A DNA stretch of 64,000 nucleotides from Pterobdella sp. o SKG-2022 (lineage: Eukaryota > Annelida > Clitellata > Hirudinida > Piscicolidae), in NCBI GenBank assembly GCA_964035795.1, contig OZ038321.1:7414079-7478078 (forward strand). The letters are read 5' to 3'. Under the pieces are notes generated by a model. It ran no database searches. It was not told where the DNA came from and saw only the letters and a program-made list of their open reading frames with translations. A program made the position numbers and the translations under genes. How positions within the stretch are numbered: position 1 is the first letter of the stretch; every line of letters begins with the position of its first letter. This document shows positions 13,201-27,500 of the stretch, one piece after another.

Positions 13201-14030
13201 TTGCATTCTTTCTTTTTTTTGTTTTCCCTTCATTCGTCAACTAAAAAATAATACAATAATCTGTCGAATAAATTCTAAAACCAACTTAAAATCAACAATA
13301 TCCGACATAAAATAATGGAAAGATTGAAAACTCTTCAAAAGCATTGCCTCTTCTAAACACTCACAACACACACACCTTTTGTTGTAACGGTTTCAGCATC
13401 TTTCACAATCCATTGAGAGGTTATTCAAATCTGTGTCGTTTACTTTTTTCTCAAAAGATTCTTTTATGTCATTATCTGAAGTTTACGATAATAAATAAGG
13501 TTGGACATAGAATAAGACTAATTTATTTAATGAAAAAAAATCTTTGACAAAACAAAAATTTGAGAATATTTTTTAAAAATTTTTTAGATAATAACAATTT
13601 TTAATTTTTTTATAAACACAGATTTTTGGTAAATTTAAAAAAAACTTCCACTGAATTAAATTGACTTAATGAGTTGATATCATTGCTTACGATGGCGATA
13701 GGCTATATTACAAGATACATGACAATGCATGCATTAATTAAGATTGCACACGGCTTCTGAGGTCATTTCAATAAAGGGAAGCTGTATAAGTGTCAAGACG
13801 CCTTCAATTGCTCTAGACTTGTCTTGCAAATCAACTTGTTTGCTGTATTTAAGAATGCTAAATGCTTGTAATGTTGAACTTTGTTTCAAGTATATGACTG
13901 ATTTTGAACATTGGAAATTTATAAATTTTTTTTTCAAAAAAATTAACTTTGAATTTATTATTTAAAATAAAAATTTGTCTTCAACTTTAGTGAAATTTAC
14001 TCAAAGGTTCGATAAAACTTTCACAACTAC
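10203..14030. other. Intergenic, AT-rich, no supported gene
   Basis: Mostly AT-rich with homopolymer runs. Two less AT-rich islands stand out. At 12540-12690 short open frames occur on both strands (a 28-codon basic frame starts at the ATG at 12539). At 13734-13870 the minus strand encodes about 45 residues of protein-like composition (LQAFSILKYSKQVDLQ...LIQLPFIEMTSEAV). Neither has convincing splice sites or a recognised domain, so I do not call them genes. Confidence 0.5.
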
Positions 14031-14053
14031 CTGTTTAAAAACTTCAAAAACTT

Positions 14054-14222
14054 AAGAAACACAAAAGAGGAGGGAGCAGGACAAAGAAGAAGGAAGAAGG
14101 TCAAAAGAGAAAAGATGGAAAGCATAAAAAAATGAAGAAAGACAAAGAAAAAGAAAAAAAAACAAAAAATAAGAGAGAAGGACAAAGAAGGAGATGAAGA
14201 AGGACAAAAAAGGAGATGGAGG
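14054..14222 (+). repeat. Polypurine tract upstream of FEZF
   Basis: About 170 bases almost wholly A and G (GGAGGGAGCAGGACAAAG, AAGAAGGAAGAAGG, GGAGATGAAGAAGGAC), with only scattered pyrimidines. It lies about 550 bases before the FEZF start codon. Such tracts can form triplex DNA or bind GAGA-type factors; here that is inference. The long antisense frames across it are low-complexity shadows. Confidence 0.7.
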
Positions 14223-14773
14223 GGCATTGCAAAGTGCCAACAACTCCCAGAAGAGCATCAGTGCTGAATGCATCTATTGAGGTCACAATCGCAACATTCT
14301 CAAAACCATTACGAGCTCCACCAGCTATTTTTAAAATACTCCAAGTTCATATAAATTTTTGTTTAACAGAATACTTAAACAGCTTTTTCCTTGAAGTTTA
14401 CATCGAGTCTTAATGCTTTTTTAAATGTTTTTTTGTCCCAATAAGAGTATTGTTCTAAACTTCATAAAAACAGACGATACATTTTATTTAAACTAACAAA
14501 ATTATTACTAATTTTCTTTTTTGAATTTTTCTGAACGGATTGTTCGTTCGTCTAAAACAGCCAATAGAAATTATGTCTTTTCAAAAGAGACTCCGCCTTC
14601 AAGTGCACAATGACGAGACAAACATAAAGTCTTTGAGCGCAACCATTTATGATTGGTGGAAAACCTCTTCAGAACACTCCTATTCTTGCATTTGGGTGAT
14701 CATGAGTGATGTCGCATGAAATTTTAAAAACAACACAAAAAGAAATGGTCTCAATTCTGCTTGAGAGTCAATA

Positions 14774-17359
14774 ATGGCGAATTTGGCGTTTTCTATCGAC
14801 AATTTGATAAAAAAAGATGACAAGAAACCTGTCTGTAAAACTTTAGTATTGAATCCATTCAACACAAAAACTTCTTCAAATAAAGATTTCGAAAACGCCA
14901 GCAACAACAAAACTCACCCGATACCTCACGCGAGGAAATGTCACAGTTCTGTGGGAGTCATAGACAGTCTCAATAAAAAACTAATCTTTTCGAATAACCT
15001 CATAATGAAGAAATCTTCAGAAAACCATTCCGGTTTGTTATTTTTGAACGAGCACCAGAACTGGTTGGTGGTGAGAGCTCTGCACCAGAAGCACCAATGG
15101 AAGGCCTACCACTACAACATTTTCAAAGAAAACTGCTGGAAAATGATCAAACAAGGTTTAAACGACCCATACAGAAACTTCAACTATTTTTCACTTCTTG
15201 AAAATAATACAAAAAGAATTCCAGATTTATTGATGAAAGAAGATGCAAAAAAGGTAAACCCTAAAAATGAAATTCCCTTAAAGACGACTATAGCAAAAAA
15301 TGACTCTGATTTGAAAGACCAAAAAGAAAATAGTGTGAAACCTCTCCCCACTGCATCAAACACCAGCTCCACTAGGTCTGATCTTAACATCACTCCCACA
15401 AACAACCCAACAAAAACAACTGATCAAGAAAATAAACTGTCTAGTGTTCAAAAGTTGTTTGTATGTCCAGACTGTGGTAAAGCATTTAACGCCCACTACA
15501 ACCTCAACAGGCACATGCCAGTGCACACGGGAGCCAGGCCTTTTGTGTGCAAGGTGTGTGACAAGGGCTTCCGACAAGCTAGCACACTGTGTCGCCATAA
15601 AATCATACACACTTCAGAAAAACCACACAAATGTAAAACTTGCGGCAAAGCCTTCAATCGATCTTCAACCCTCAACACCCATATGCTCATCCATAGAGGA
15701 TTCAAGCCATTCGTGTGTGAGTTTTGTGGCAAAGGATTCCATCAGAAAGGGAATTACAAGAACCATCGCTTGACCCACTCAAAGGAGAAGCAATTCAAGT
15801 GTGAGATCTGTCACAAAGCTTTTCATCAGGTTGGCCTGTTGGTTCGTTAGTCTATGTTGCATCTATCAGTTTAACATGATAGATTCAATTGCAAGCAGGA
15901 TTAAAATATTATAATCATTAATAGCGAAAAAAAAACTCAAAAGTTTTAAAGTTGAGTGTTTCTATTGAATAGCATTACTCGTTAAACGTTGCTTTGAAAG
16001 GTTCCTTACACTTGTGTGACTACGACTTACGCCTGATGAGCATCGAGTAATTGGTTAAAAATTTTTAGTGAGATTATTTCATAAGCTAAATAGTCTCAGT
16101 TTGTTCAATCATTAGAAATTATACTTTTAATAAATAAATATTATTCGAATATCAACAAATTGCACTATTTTTTTATTTTCAAAATGTATGTAGAAAAGCA
16201 TTAGAAGCTTGTTGGCCCTTTAATAGCCCAGTGAAGGGACCGACATAGATGGACAGACCATGAGATATTATTTGCAAGCCTCCGTGAATATCTATAAATC
16301 TACGTGAACTTGTGTAAACCTATGCAAAACATGCATTTCTTCAGAAACCAAAATCATGTTTAATTTTTCGACCACTTGGATTGTTTTTGTTGAAAGTTTC
16401 ATTTGAGAATTGAGGAATTCAGGGATTTCAATACGTAAATATTCTGCCCACAGTTTCATAGCCAGTTAGTTTGTTTTTAAAAAGAATTTACGTTTCAGCC
16501 TTCTTGAATCTAGTTATTTAATATGGAAATATTTTTCCGACAATGTTACATGAAGCTCTTGCATCATAAATAAGAATCCTCATTTGATAAACTATTTGCT
16601 TCATTATACATTGTATAAAAGATGTTGGAAAATATAATTACAAAGTAAATAAAATGAATATATAAAATGCTTCTTTTTTGAGTATGTAAATATAACGACT
16701 ATCAGTAAGTAAGTCAACCGTTAGGTCACTCCTAGCTGGGGTTACTCCGTGTGAAAGCGACTATGAGATAAAATTAAAATGACAATCGTATATCATCTAA
16801 ATCGATTGATCAAGGCTTAATAACTGATTCTCACAGATATACAACCTGACATTCCATATGCACACCCACCAAAAGAACAAGCCCTTCACCTGCAAGGTGA
16901 GGTAGTAAGGTTTTTAACTGCATTTGTGAATTGATTCTTTTTGAATTTAAAGTGAATAGTATTTCAAGAAAAATATATTTGTTTTTTAACTTTTAATTTA
17001 TATTTTTCTAAACTGTTAATTATTTTTTAATTATGTTTATGTCTACAACTATGAAGGTGTGCGGCAAAGGATTTTGTCGCAACTTCGATTTGAAGAAACA
17101 TTCAAGAAAACTGCATCAGTTTCACTACGACAATTCAAAATCATTCAAAACACCCATTCTCTCCTACAACGACCAGCCCCTCAACAACCTCCCAAAGCCC
17201 GTCAACCTAGTGAACACCTTCAATAGAATTAACAGCGTGGACATGGCTTACAGACTGCCTATAAAAACCATTCCAAACCCCATGTTTTTCTCATCATTTT
17301 CCTACAACCCCTTCACTCTCAGTGACTTCCCTCATATGTTTAGTAGTAATATCCGATAG
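14774..17359 (+). CDS. FEZF: FEZF-type C2H2 zinc-finger transcription factor (3 coding exons, complete)
   Basis: Exons 14774-15829, 16837-16896 and 17057-17359; both junctions are phase 0 with clean CAG|GT and AG sites, giving 472 residues, as in vertebrate FEZF1/2 (about 460-475). The start [14 protein letters not shown] contains an engrailed-homology-1 repressor motif (FSIDNLI) at residues 3-11, the hallmark Groucho-recruiting motif of Fezf proteins. After a Lys/Ser-rich linker, six C2H2 fingers begin near residue 229: [49 protein letters not shown] (finger 5 is split by intron 1) and [17 protein letters not shown] (finger 6 begins across intron 2). The C-terminal tail holds no known domain. 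Family members are nuclear repressors patterning the anterior nervous system. Reading through 15829 would give a false stop at 15848. Confidence 0.95.
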
Positions 17360-17476
17360 TTGTGATGGGAACTTTTGTAGATTGAATGTTTGAGCTTAGA
17401 AATCAATTTGTGATGTCAAAACTTTTGCATTTGTCTGTCTATGTCATTTAATTTTTGAGTTATTTTTCAGTTTAAA

Positions 17477-17482
17477 AATAAA
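17477..17482 (+). promoter_or_regulatory. Polyadenylation signal AATAAA
   Basis: AATAAA 118 bases after the FEZF stop codon, in the right orientation for its 3' end. Confidence 0.5.
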
Positions 17483-20400
17483 TGTTTAAAATTTCACAAA
17501 CTTCAAAAACTAAATAGAATGGATTTTTTGAAATATTGAAACTTATTTCAAACGGAATCTGTTACTTTGCCAAAAAAATTCCTTTAAAAAGCAATCAAAA
17601 GTTTCCCAAATGAATCATTAACAGTGTTGAAATTGAATCAGAAGCAATAATTGAAATGAATAAGTACCAGTGATGATGACCTAATGAGTGCGTGGATAAT
17701 GGACTGAAGTGTTGAGAGGTGTGAAAGCTGCAAGGCACTCCATACAAACGTTTCATTAACCTCATTTCAATGACTTTTTCTCGGTGAATTTAACATTAGT
17801 TTAAATTCATCTTCCATTCAACTCAACATAACCTATAAAAAAATTTAAATTTCAAAGTAACTTAAAAAACAAATTGGACCAAATAAATTCAATATTATTA
17901 GTCTAAATTAATTATAAAAATCCATAAAACATAGCCACAGCCAGAAGCATAACTCTTACGCAAAGCACCGCTATTGATTAAGCGTAAACGAAATATATAA
18001 TTAGAAGGGTGATGGAAAGTATCCTTAAGATTGTTTGATCCATCTTCAGGTTTCAGGCTCCCTACCAGAAAATACCATTACAAGTTATTGATTTACATTA
18101 ATCGTCAGACTTTTGAAAAGGTCTTAGTGCGTTGAGATTGAAGTGATAAGTATTGTTTTTCTTACTACAAGCTTGTACATAAATTTAACGTTTTGAAATA
18201 TTAATGTTTAATTTCAGTGATGTTTGTAATTAGCTTTATTATTATATCTCTCTATCTCTCTCTTATCCTTATAAACATCCTACTTTTGTAGGCGCATCAT
18301 TAAGCTCATGTTTGTACATGCTTGAAACCGAAGTTTTCGATTTTTTTTGATGTTATTTCTTTATTGCTGAATCTAAATGTAATTATCGAGTTTAAAAAAA
18401 ACGAAAAAAATCAAACTCATGATTAAAAGTTAATTAATGAACTCTGTATTAAAAAATATGCAATAGCTGCGATGGCACAAAAACCCAGCAACTTCAAGCC
18501 TAATGAAGACATGCTCAAAACCAAACTTAAACTCAACAAATAAACTGAGATTCAAATCTACATAGACATTCATTTATTTCTACACCATGTCGTACGTTAT
18601 GACAACAATTTGCATGCAGTGGTGCATTCAACTGCCAGTTTTAGCAGGTTAAACGCTTGTGTGTCCCATGCTCCCAAAGGATGCATTCATTTGGTACATG
18701 TCATAATTTCTCTTCATTTCTTCATCAACATAAATTATTTTTTATTCTACATTGAGTTTCGGGTGTTAGAATTTAAATAGAGAGATAGTTGGAATTTTTG
18801 GCTTATCTGATTTTTATTATGAAGTTCCAAATATTTGTGAATTTAACTAAGTTTTAAACAGATTCCCATTTAATTAATTAAATTGAATTATTTTAAAACT
18901 ATTTATTGAATTTATAAGTTTGAAAGGATGCGTAACTTGAGGAAACAATGCATTAAGTGTTGAGATTTTAAAGGCCTTTAATGTTTCCTTCACACTTTCA
19001 AACTGTTACAAATCAATTTCAAAACTAAAATATTCTCTATTCATTCACTACAATGCATTACTTAATCTATTGTTTTGACAAAAGTCTAAACAGAGTTTCC
19101 ACGCTAAAAGTTTATTTTTTGCATTCTTGTTTGAGTCTTTTAGATTAGTTTCCTATTGATCTGTCTCAAAAAAAATTCTTACAAAGAATATATAGAGAAA
19201 AAAGTTTTCTTTAATTAAAGTTTCATTTCATCAACAAATCGATGGTTTTCAGAAAATGACTGAAGTTCACGCTTGAGTGCATTTGAAGACATTTCACGCT
19301 CTAGTGGTCACCATCATCGTTCCACCTCTAATTACCAACTGTTTTATACTTATAGTATATAACTACATGTATCACTCAATTTATTCTCTGAATCTGTTAT
19401 ATGCTAGTTCATTTATAATCTTTTTCCCTCCATGTCCATTTAACATAATCTCTAAAAATTGTAGCCAATTGTTATAACTTTTTGAACAACAAAATAGTTT
19501 TAACATAATGTTGACATAAAATAGCTGGATATCAATATCATAGAAACAAACACTATGGTTCATTGAGAAACTTAATATACGAAGCTTTTTGTAAAAATAT
19601 CTTACATTACCAAGCGTTTGTTTCTAGTTTTAACGCTTGATAAAGTGAAATGAACACTATTTCAACCTTTTTTATGAAATAAATGTTCAATGAAGCTTAA
19701 GACATTGAAACGTGAGAATTTTCTAATTTTTGTGGTTTTGAGAGCATTTATCAATCTTGTAAGTCTGGGACACCTTATAAAATAGAAATGAATTTTCTAT
19801 AAGGTTTGCTTCAAGAGCGCTTAAATATGTGAAAACTATGAACGAAGAAAACTATGGTATAAATGGAGTTTTAGAAGCTTGAAAAAGTTTTTATGGAAAG
19901 GTGATGACAGCAGATTGAAGGGTAGAGAGCTCCACGTGGGGGTTTGTTGTAAAGAAGTGGTTTGAGAGCAAGCTTGGTGAGTCTAACTAATATAACCGAG
20001 AACTAGTGGGCAAAAGGTTAAGGCGGTTCATGAATGTCTGATAAAAAGACTATAATACATATAAGGCGCCTCAAGCTTATGAAACCAGCGAAGGAAGTTC
20101 AAACTGATTTTAAGGACAACTGGTAGCCATTGCAGACGATCAAAGCAGGCACTATATGAGGCTTGAGAACAGTCTTAGTCTCGTGGTTTGGAGAAACTGA
20201 AGTTCAAATAAGATTGTTTGGCATATCGCAGAAAAGAATTTTGGAGTAGCAACCCTGAAAAGAACTTGTGAAATAGTAAGATGGCTTGCAAGAGACAGAA
20301 CTTTGCTTACCTGTTTTATGGCTTTATCAAATTAAAATTGAATCAGTTGACTTTGATGTAAAATTTAAGTATCTCATAACTTTTTCTTTTAACTTTAGTG

Positions 20401-21577
20401 TATGAGTCGATGAATATTAATGAAATAGGTGTTGCCTTTCCTGTTAAACCTTGTAGCTCTCAAATGCGGCCCTCATTCTTAATTTCATACAGATATTCAG
20501 CAATGCCATTTTTTCGTTGCAATTTTCACTAAGGTCTGTATTTGTATTAAAAACTTGAGTGTATTTTTCAATTCAGTTCTTTTATTGTTTTTTTTTCATT
20601 TCTCTTAATTTTGAATAAAACTGCTTCCAACCCTTCATTCACCATCCATATTTTTATTTTATACTTTTCAGTTTTTTTACATTTAAGCAAATAACTCTGA
20701 TTATTGATGATTAAGATGGAGCCACTTAAACTTCTAACTTAATCACCGCAATAGTGATATTAGAGATAGCTCGATAGGGTTTGTGTGGTGCATTGGAGAG
20801 CTCAGCAAATCAACTTGTCTTTACATATGGACTGACAAGCTTTGCACTGATTTTATATACTTTTCTTCTTCACTTAAAAATTTATTAGATTATTTAAAAT
20901 GCTCATTAATCGAGAAAACTTTATAAATATGCGATTAAAATCAGTAGGCTAGATTTGTCATGAAAAGATTATTTTACTAAAATGAGCCAAAAATAGTCAA
21001 AAATATACCTAAAAATTCCCTTAGTGTACTTGAATATGACATAAGCAAAATGAAAATAGATTCAGACTAAAATTGACAATTTAATTAATCTCCAGGATGC
21101 AAGACTAGAAATAAAAAGAAAAAAGAAATGTTATCACAAATAGTTAACTAACAAAAGCTGACAATATGCATGAAAATATAAAAAAACGAAGTTTATGAAC
21201 AAAAATGGAAAGCTTGGATATGTAACAACTATTGAGATCGAACAACAAGAGATCTAAAAAGTTGATCATCCGAAAACTAGTGGAAATAAATAACCAGTCT
21301 ATGTGGAAATGTTTGATGCTTTGAAGCTTGAAGCGTTCGAAAATTTAAAATGAAGCCATTTAGGGAAAATTGTTCAAAATATACAATTGAATTCTTAAAA
21401 TAACAATTGAATTCTTTAAAATGTACATATAAAAGATATGTAAATAAAGTTACAATTTTCAAATGAGATTAAAAGGCACTAGAAAATCACAAACTAAACA
21501 AGAAATAATGAAAGTACTAATTTACACCACCATGATGTAACAAAAGGGTTGACCACCTCTCATTCCCTAAGCGAGAC
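17483..21577. other. Intergenic with faint retroelement remnants
   Basis: No supported gene. Around 20150-20230 the words GTGGTTTGGAGAAACTGAAGTT match those at 22048-22072, next to a LINE zinc-knuckle remnant, so an old LINE copy probably lies at about 19900-20300. A TC-rich run occurs at 18246-18265. Other frames of 60-66 codons here look random for AT-rich DNA. Confidence 0.45.
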
Positions 21578-24500
21578 TCAGCCCCTCTTCATCCTCGCAT
21601 CACCTCCCCCACACTCATCCACCCTCATCTCACTGACGTTTGATACGTCCTTAAGCTTCATACCCCCTTGATTTTCTAAACCCTCGCTACTTTTCAAGAT
21701 TTCATTTGAGAACTCACCAACCTTACGATCGTTGTTATCTTCATCAGATTCACCTTCCTTCGACATGGTTCTTTCATCTTCATCAAAACCATCATCATCT
21801 TCATCTTCATTATAAGCATCTTCTCGTTGAGAAGGCAAGAATGCAGATGCTTCAACGTTATCCGACCAATCTAGAACATCAGGGTAACTCAACTGACTAA
21901 TGAGCTGGCCAGGGAGGGGCAGTGGTTGATGCATGGAAGAAGTTGGCAACATCAGCATGCTGGTGGACCTCTTGTTTAAAGCAAGCATCTGTGATTGATA
22001 TGATAAGGCTGAGAATAATGATTGACTATTTCATAACATGATCTAGTTTTGTGGTTTGGAGAAACTGAAGTTTGAGTAAAAAGAGTAAGCTTGTAAGAAT
22101 TTCACAGTCAAGGTACAAAAAAGTGGAAAGCGGGTGAGAGTGGCTGATGAATATAGAAGATCTTTTAAGTCCGATTAGGTGATCATCGTAGTTCGCCCTC
22201 AATCCGTTGTTTTTTATTGCATTAAAATATTTATCTATAAAGTTACGTACAGGAGTCCCATATAAGTTCTTATAAACTTATGACCTGAGATGCAAAAAAA
22301 AAAATTGCGGGTAAAAATGGGTAGGACAAAGCTCTCTGGTTTGAACCTTGAAAATTTGAAGAAACCTGACAAGTATTTTTGTGGTGTGTGTCGAACAAGA
22401 GTGAGTAAAAAAGCTATTTAGTGCAGCAGCTGCAGACAATGGGTTCACAAGAAATGCAGGACCTAAAAAGTTTTGAGCTCGGACCTTATATTAAACTATA
22501 AAGAAAGTTGACCATAGTTTGTCCAGTTTCTCTCAATATTTCTGAGTGAAAAGGCCGACTTTTTAAAAATCTTTTAAAAAGCCAAACCGTAAAGATGAAT
22601 TCACCATAAAAAAGATGATTGAATTATTAGAGCTCCAAATAGTAAAAACGGCTACTGACCTGGGCAGAGTCTATGTTGAGGGTGTTGTCGATAATGAACT
22701 GGTGGAAAGACTCGTCACTGCGGTTGAGTCGATGCACTTGGGTCTCCTCCTCCTGCTCCTCGTAGTACACCCCGTTGTCTGCATGCTCGTATGTGTTGAG
22801 TCCATGATCCAGCTGAATGCCGATGATCTCATCGATGTCCTCCCACTGCTCATCGTCGTCATCTTCCTCATTGTACTCCTCATTCTTCTCCTCAGATATT
22901 TCTTCAATGGGATCTTCGTCATTCATGCTGTTTAAATCCTTTTCATTGAGGTACTTTTCGGCGTCTTTTTTAATGATAATATCAGAAAATGACGCCACAA
23001 CTTTAGTTTTTTCTTTTGATTCCTCAAATTCTTTATCACCCATTCTCTTTGTATTATCATTGGCATGCTTGAGAGAAGCATCCCTGACACCCTCCTCTTC
23101 TCCTTTATTTACAGACCTTGCTTCAACACGAGGATCTGTGCACGCTTGAGTTTTGTCTTCAGTCTGGCCACCCTCCTTCTTAATGGCACGATGACCTCCT
23201 TCAGAAATGTATTGTGTTTCTTGCTTCTTCGAAACAATCCAATTCTGCTGAGATTGTGCGTTGAATACTCGAGGTGAGTTGCTGTAGTAATTGGAGTATG
23301 AAGACTTTTTGTTTTTCTTCTGTCTTCTCCACGGACTCGTGACAAACCTGCCAGAACCTGGACTCGATTTCCTCTGTGCATCTGAACCGCTATCTTGTTC
23401 ATAGGGAGGTTTTTGATGTGGACTGTTGTGATTTCTTTGGTTGAAGTTCATATAGTTTTGTCTATATTGTTGCTGGTGATAAGCTTGATTCACATTAGTT
23501 TTAATGAATCTCTGATCATAATAGGAATTATACATTTTGAATTGTTGGTAGAGATTACGAGAAACATTAAACTGCGGTTTATTGTAGTTATTTTCTACTG
23601 GAAATCTATTAAATTGATGTTGTTGCATATCACCACCATATTTGATAGACTGTTGGTAGTAATTTTTAGGTGTTTGTAAGAGATATTGTTGCTGATAATT
23701 ATAGTACTGCTGAGGAAAGTACTGAAAACCTTTAAAGTAGTATGAATTCTTCAATGCATTTTGTTTGCATTGGTTGAATTGATATTGTTTAAGTTGGTGA
23801 TATTTATCATAATAACGATATTGCTGGTAAATTTTTTGGTTATTTGGATACGCCAAGTTGTTAGAATAATATAAACCATGATTCGCTTTATAATCATTTC
23901 TATAATTTAGCTTGCTTTTTCTATTTTTATTATTAACATCATCATCCCTTCTATTGGTAGCATTATTTTCTTTATTTAATATTTCGTCTTCAAACTTGAC
24001 GACTTTTTTAACAGAATTACTTTTGTGTTGTATATTTTCGAAGGGTTGGTTGTTGGGGGAGGTGTTGAGGCTTCTGAAATCATTGGTCATCTTCTTCCCA
24101 CCCCTCTTTGATCCGCTCAAGTTCCTCCTATAGTACCGTTGCCTCCCTTTGTAATTTGAATGTATATTAATCAACTTATCAATCTAAGATGGGTTTAATT
24201 ATTATTTGAAGCACGGGTTAATTATTACTGGATAAATGAAATTCATTATAAATTATTATAGTACTAGAACGTTTTAATCAACTAACAAATAAATTTATAT
24301 CAAGTTTTTAATTTGAATAAATTTATTTTAGAATTTCTTAATTGCTTACTAAATCTTTGCAATTGGCTACTAAATCTTTGCAATTGATTACTAAATCTTT
24401 GCAATTGGCTACTAAATCTTTGCAATTGGTTACTAAATCTTTGCAATTGCTTACTAAATCTTTGCAATTGCTTACTAAATTTTTTCAAATAATTGGAAAA

Positions 24501-27500
24501 ACTATTTAAATAAAAATGTATTCTTAATATTCGGATACAAAAACAATGTTTTGAAAACTTAATTTAAAATGGAATTTATATCATTAATTTTTAAAATTGA
24601 ATAAAAAAAATCAGTTTTTTGAGATCCCTCAAAGTTCTGCTCTGGGATGTAAAGGCTCTCGCTCCCACGTTCATGTAGGAAAAATATCAACAATAATCTC
24701 AGTGAAATTAATTTCTCTCAGTTCCACCAATCATTTTTCGAAATTTTGAACTTCTCATACTCCAGAATCTCACAAGGTACTTAACACTTGAACGCGATCA
24801 AATAGTGATTATAGAATCATAGTTTTTATTATTTGCATGAAATAGCTCGATTTTTTTTTACTTCAAAGTAATCAATAAAGGATTTTTTTTAAAGTTTGAA
24901 GTCAAAGCTTGTATGAATTACATAATAATCTTCTTTAGCCAAAGTAAATACTGCAAATTATTTGAACACTAAAGGTAATTTTATTAAGTACATAGCTTTT
25001 CGTTAACAAAGTAACATTATCAAGTAAGTATTCAAAGACACCGTTAAACAACGGTGTCTTTGAATACTTACTTGATAATGTTACTTTGTTAATGAAAAGC
25101 TATGTACTTAATAAAATTACCTTGTATGAATTCTTAAACCCTTTTATTTTTTTTATGATTAAAGGATTTTAAAATTTTTGCAATCATTTTTGAAACAACT
25201 TTTTAGATACAAAAAAATTTTAATTTATGATAAATATTTTTTCTACTAATATTTTAAAAATAATTTAAAAAACTTGGTAAGCAACTGCAGATAATAATCA
25301 ATTTAGAGACCCTATAATTAGTCTTTCATAGCTTTAACTCTAATTAGCTTGTACTTGAAAATAATCTTACTTGTATTGCTTGTCTTGTTAAAACCTGAAT
25401 TCACATGGTCATTTTTACCTGAATATTTATGATGAGGTGTGAAAATATGATCAAAAAAGGTAGTTTCAATTTCAAACAAAGATGGAGGTAATAATATAAC
25501 AGACAAAAAGCAATTGATAACAATTTAAACAAGATCTTCACAAAAATTTGAGAAATATTTTTTAACTTTCGTGATAGACTGCTACAGCCTTGAATGTTAC
25601 AAGAAACCGTATTATAGATTTCATTTCACAAAAGCATTCTTTTGAAGATATGTGAAAAATAATAATTCTAGAAGCTCTGTACTTCATAAAAATATACATG
25701 TATGAAGCTCACGTATATTTTCCTCTATACAACAACATGCTTGGTATTATGTAGATTATGATGCATACTTGCTTATACATACATATTTATGATTAACTAA
25801 ACTAGCCTATTAACAAAAACGATTCGATTCAAACAATTTTATTAACTGAATAAAAGTACGAAGATTTCGTAAGTGAACTCACGTTATCAATTATACAATC
25901 TTGCGAAAAGCTTCGTGCTAATATTCAGTTAATAAAAGTGTTTGATTTAAAGCATACATATTTAAATGCATACTTGCTAATAAATATCTACACAGCATGG
26001 TAGTGGTAGCACACACCTACTTCAACAAACGCGTGAAAGCTCGTGAGATGTTATTTGCTCAGTACAAACGTGCAAATTTTTATAGACACAGGTAGTTGAG
26101 TGAGGTAATGGATGTTTGCATGAAATAAGAGCTTCAATGTGTGAAGATTCCTTTACCATACAATAATCTAATGGAAGCTACTGAAAGCTTGAAAAAAAAT
26201 GCCCCACTATATCAATTAGCCAATGGGTATTGAAAAATTTACTCAATGACTTGATAAAATCTTTTTTATATGCATCAAGTGTGGTTTTCAATAAGAAATA
26301 TTGATAAGCTTTTGTATTTCATTGCAGCTTATTTCAATAGGTGCAGACATATAGTGTTAGTGATTTCACAGATTTGCAAGCTTTTTTTATAGAAGACAAA
26401 GTGGCTAAAAATCATACCTTTTGAGTGAGAAGCTTGATTGTGTCTGTTAGATTTTTGAGCTCTGAAAGTATCATGTGTTGTAAAACTTCAAGTATAATTA
26501 TTCAACAGTCAAGAGAGTTTTAATAATCCAATCTTAATCTATATAATCATTTGCATGTGGTTCATTAGAGCTTGCAGTTGTTGGGTTTAATATAACTATA
26601 TTGAAGTTTATGGACCATAATAATGAAGATTAGTGGTATGAACTTCAAGAGTTTTTAAGCCAGGTGATATATAAAAAACATGAAATAAATACTGAAAAAA
26701 TTTATGTTAATTAAGAAATTAAAGTTGATTGTGTTTTTTTAATTCACATACACAGAGATTATTAGTATGAATGTATTTCAAACATAGATAAACCTCCATT
26801 GAGTTTCCTGTACAGTCAAATTAGTTGAGCCTTCTGCATCCAAATTTTTCTTCTCAGGGAATGCATCAGAATCTTTTTCTTGCATGAACTTATCCGATTT
26901 ATATTTTGCAGGAAAGTTTTTATTATGTTTCTTGTTAAGGGATGCATCATAGCTGTCTGCATTGTTGGGACGAGCATCAATGCACCCTTTGAACTTATCC
27001 CACTCTCTCACCCAACTCCCTGCCTTCTGACATCGATTCACTCTCTCTTTGTCAACTTCTTCTCTTTCTTTCTTCCATTTATCTATCTTTTCATTTTCTT
27101 AAAAATATAGACATTTATAAGTTGAAGGATAAAAATAAATAAAAATTTAAGTAAAATAATTAAATTTTTATTTTATAAACTTTATGTGATAAAGAATTTT
27201 TTTAAAATAAGAAAAGTGGATTATTTTAAATTTTAATGTTATTTTCAGAAGTACTGAATCCTTAAAAAACAGTAATTAAATTACCCAAAGTCTTTTGAGA
27301 TGCAACTTCATTTGAATTATCATCCTTTTCTTTGGTTTTCTATATTAAATTTATTTAGTCTTGTATAATTTATATTTAAATAAAACATACTGAAAAGATT
27401 GAAACTCACTTTTTTATTTATGTTAGAAAAACTTTCTTTTGTTTCATCTGGGTTGCTTTTAATATTAGCTTGCTCTTCAACTCTTGAGTTTCTTGTAAAA

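Noticed and set aside
14027..14286. Overlapping Phe/Leu/Ser-rich minus-strand frames
   Set aside because: They are the complement of the polypurine tract; low complexity, no splice or domain support.
22615..23679. Plus-strand frames of 70-110 codons opposite the large CCDC9-like exon
   Set aside because: Shadows of the 505-codon minus-strand exon.
24300..24488. 62-residue repeat protein on the minus strand
   Set aside because: The frame is open only because the 21-bp repeat lacks stops; no phase-consistent exon found.
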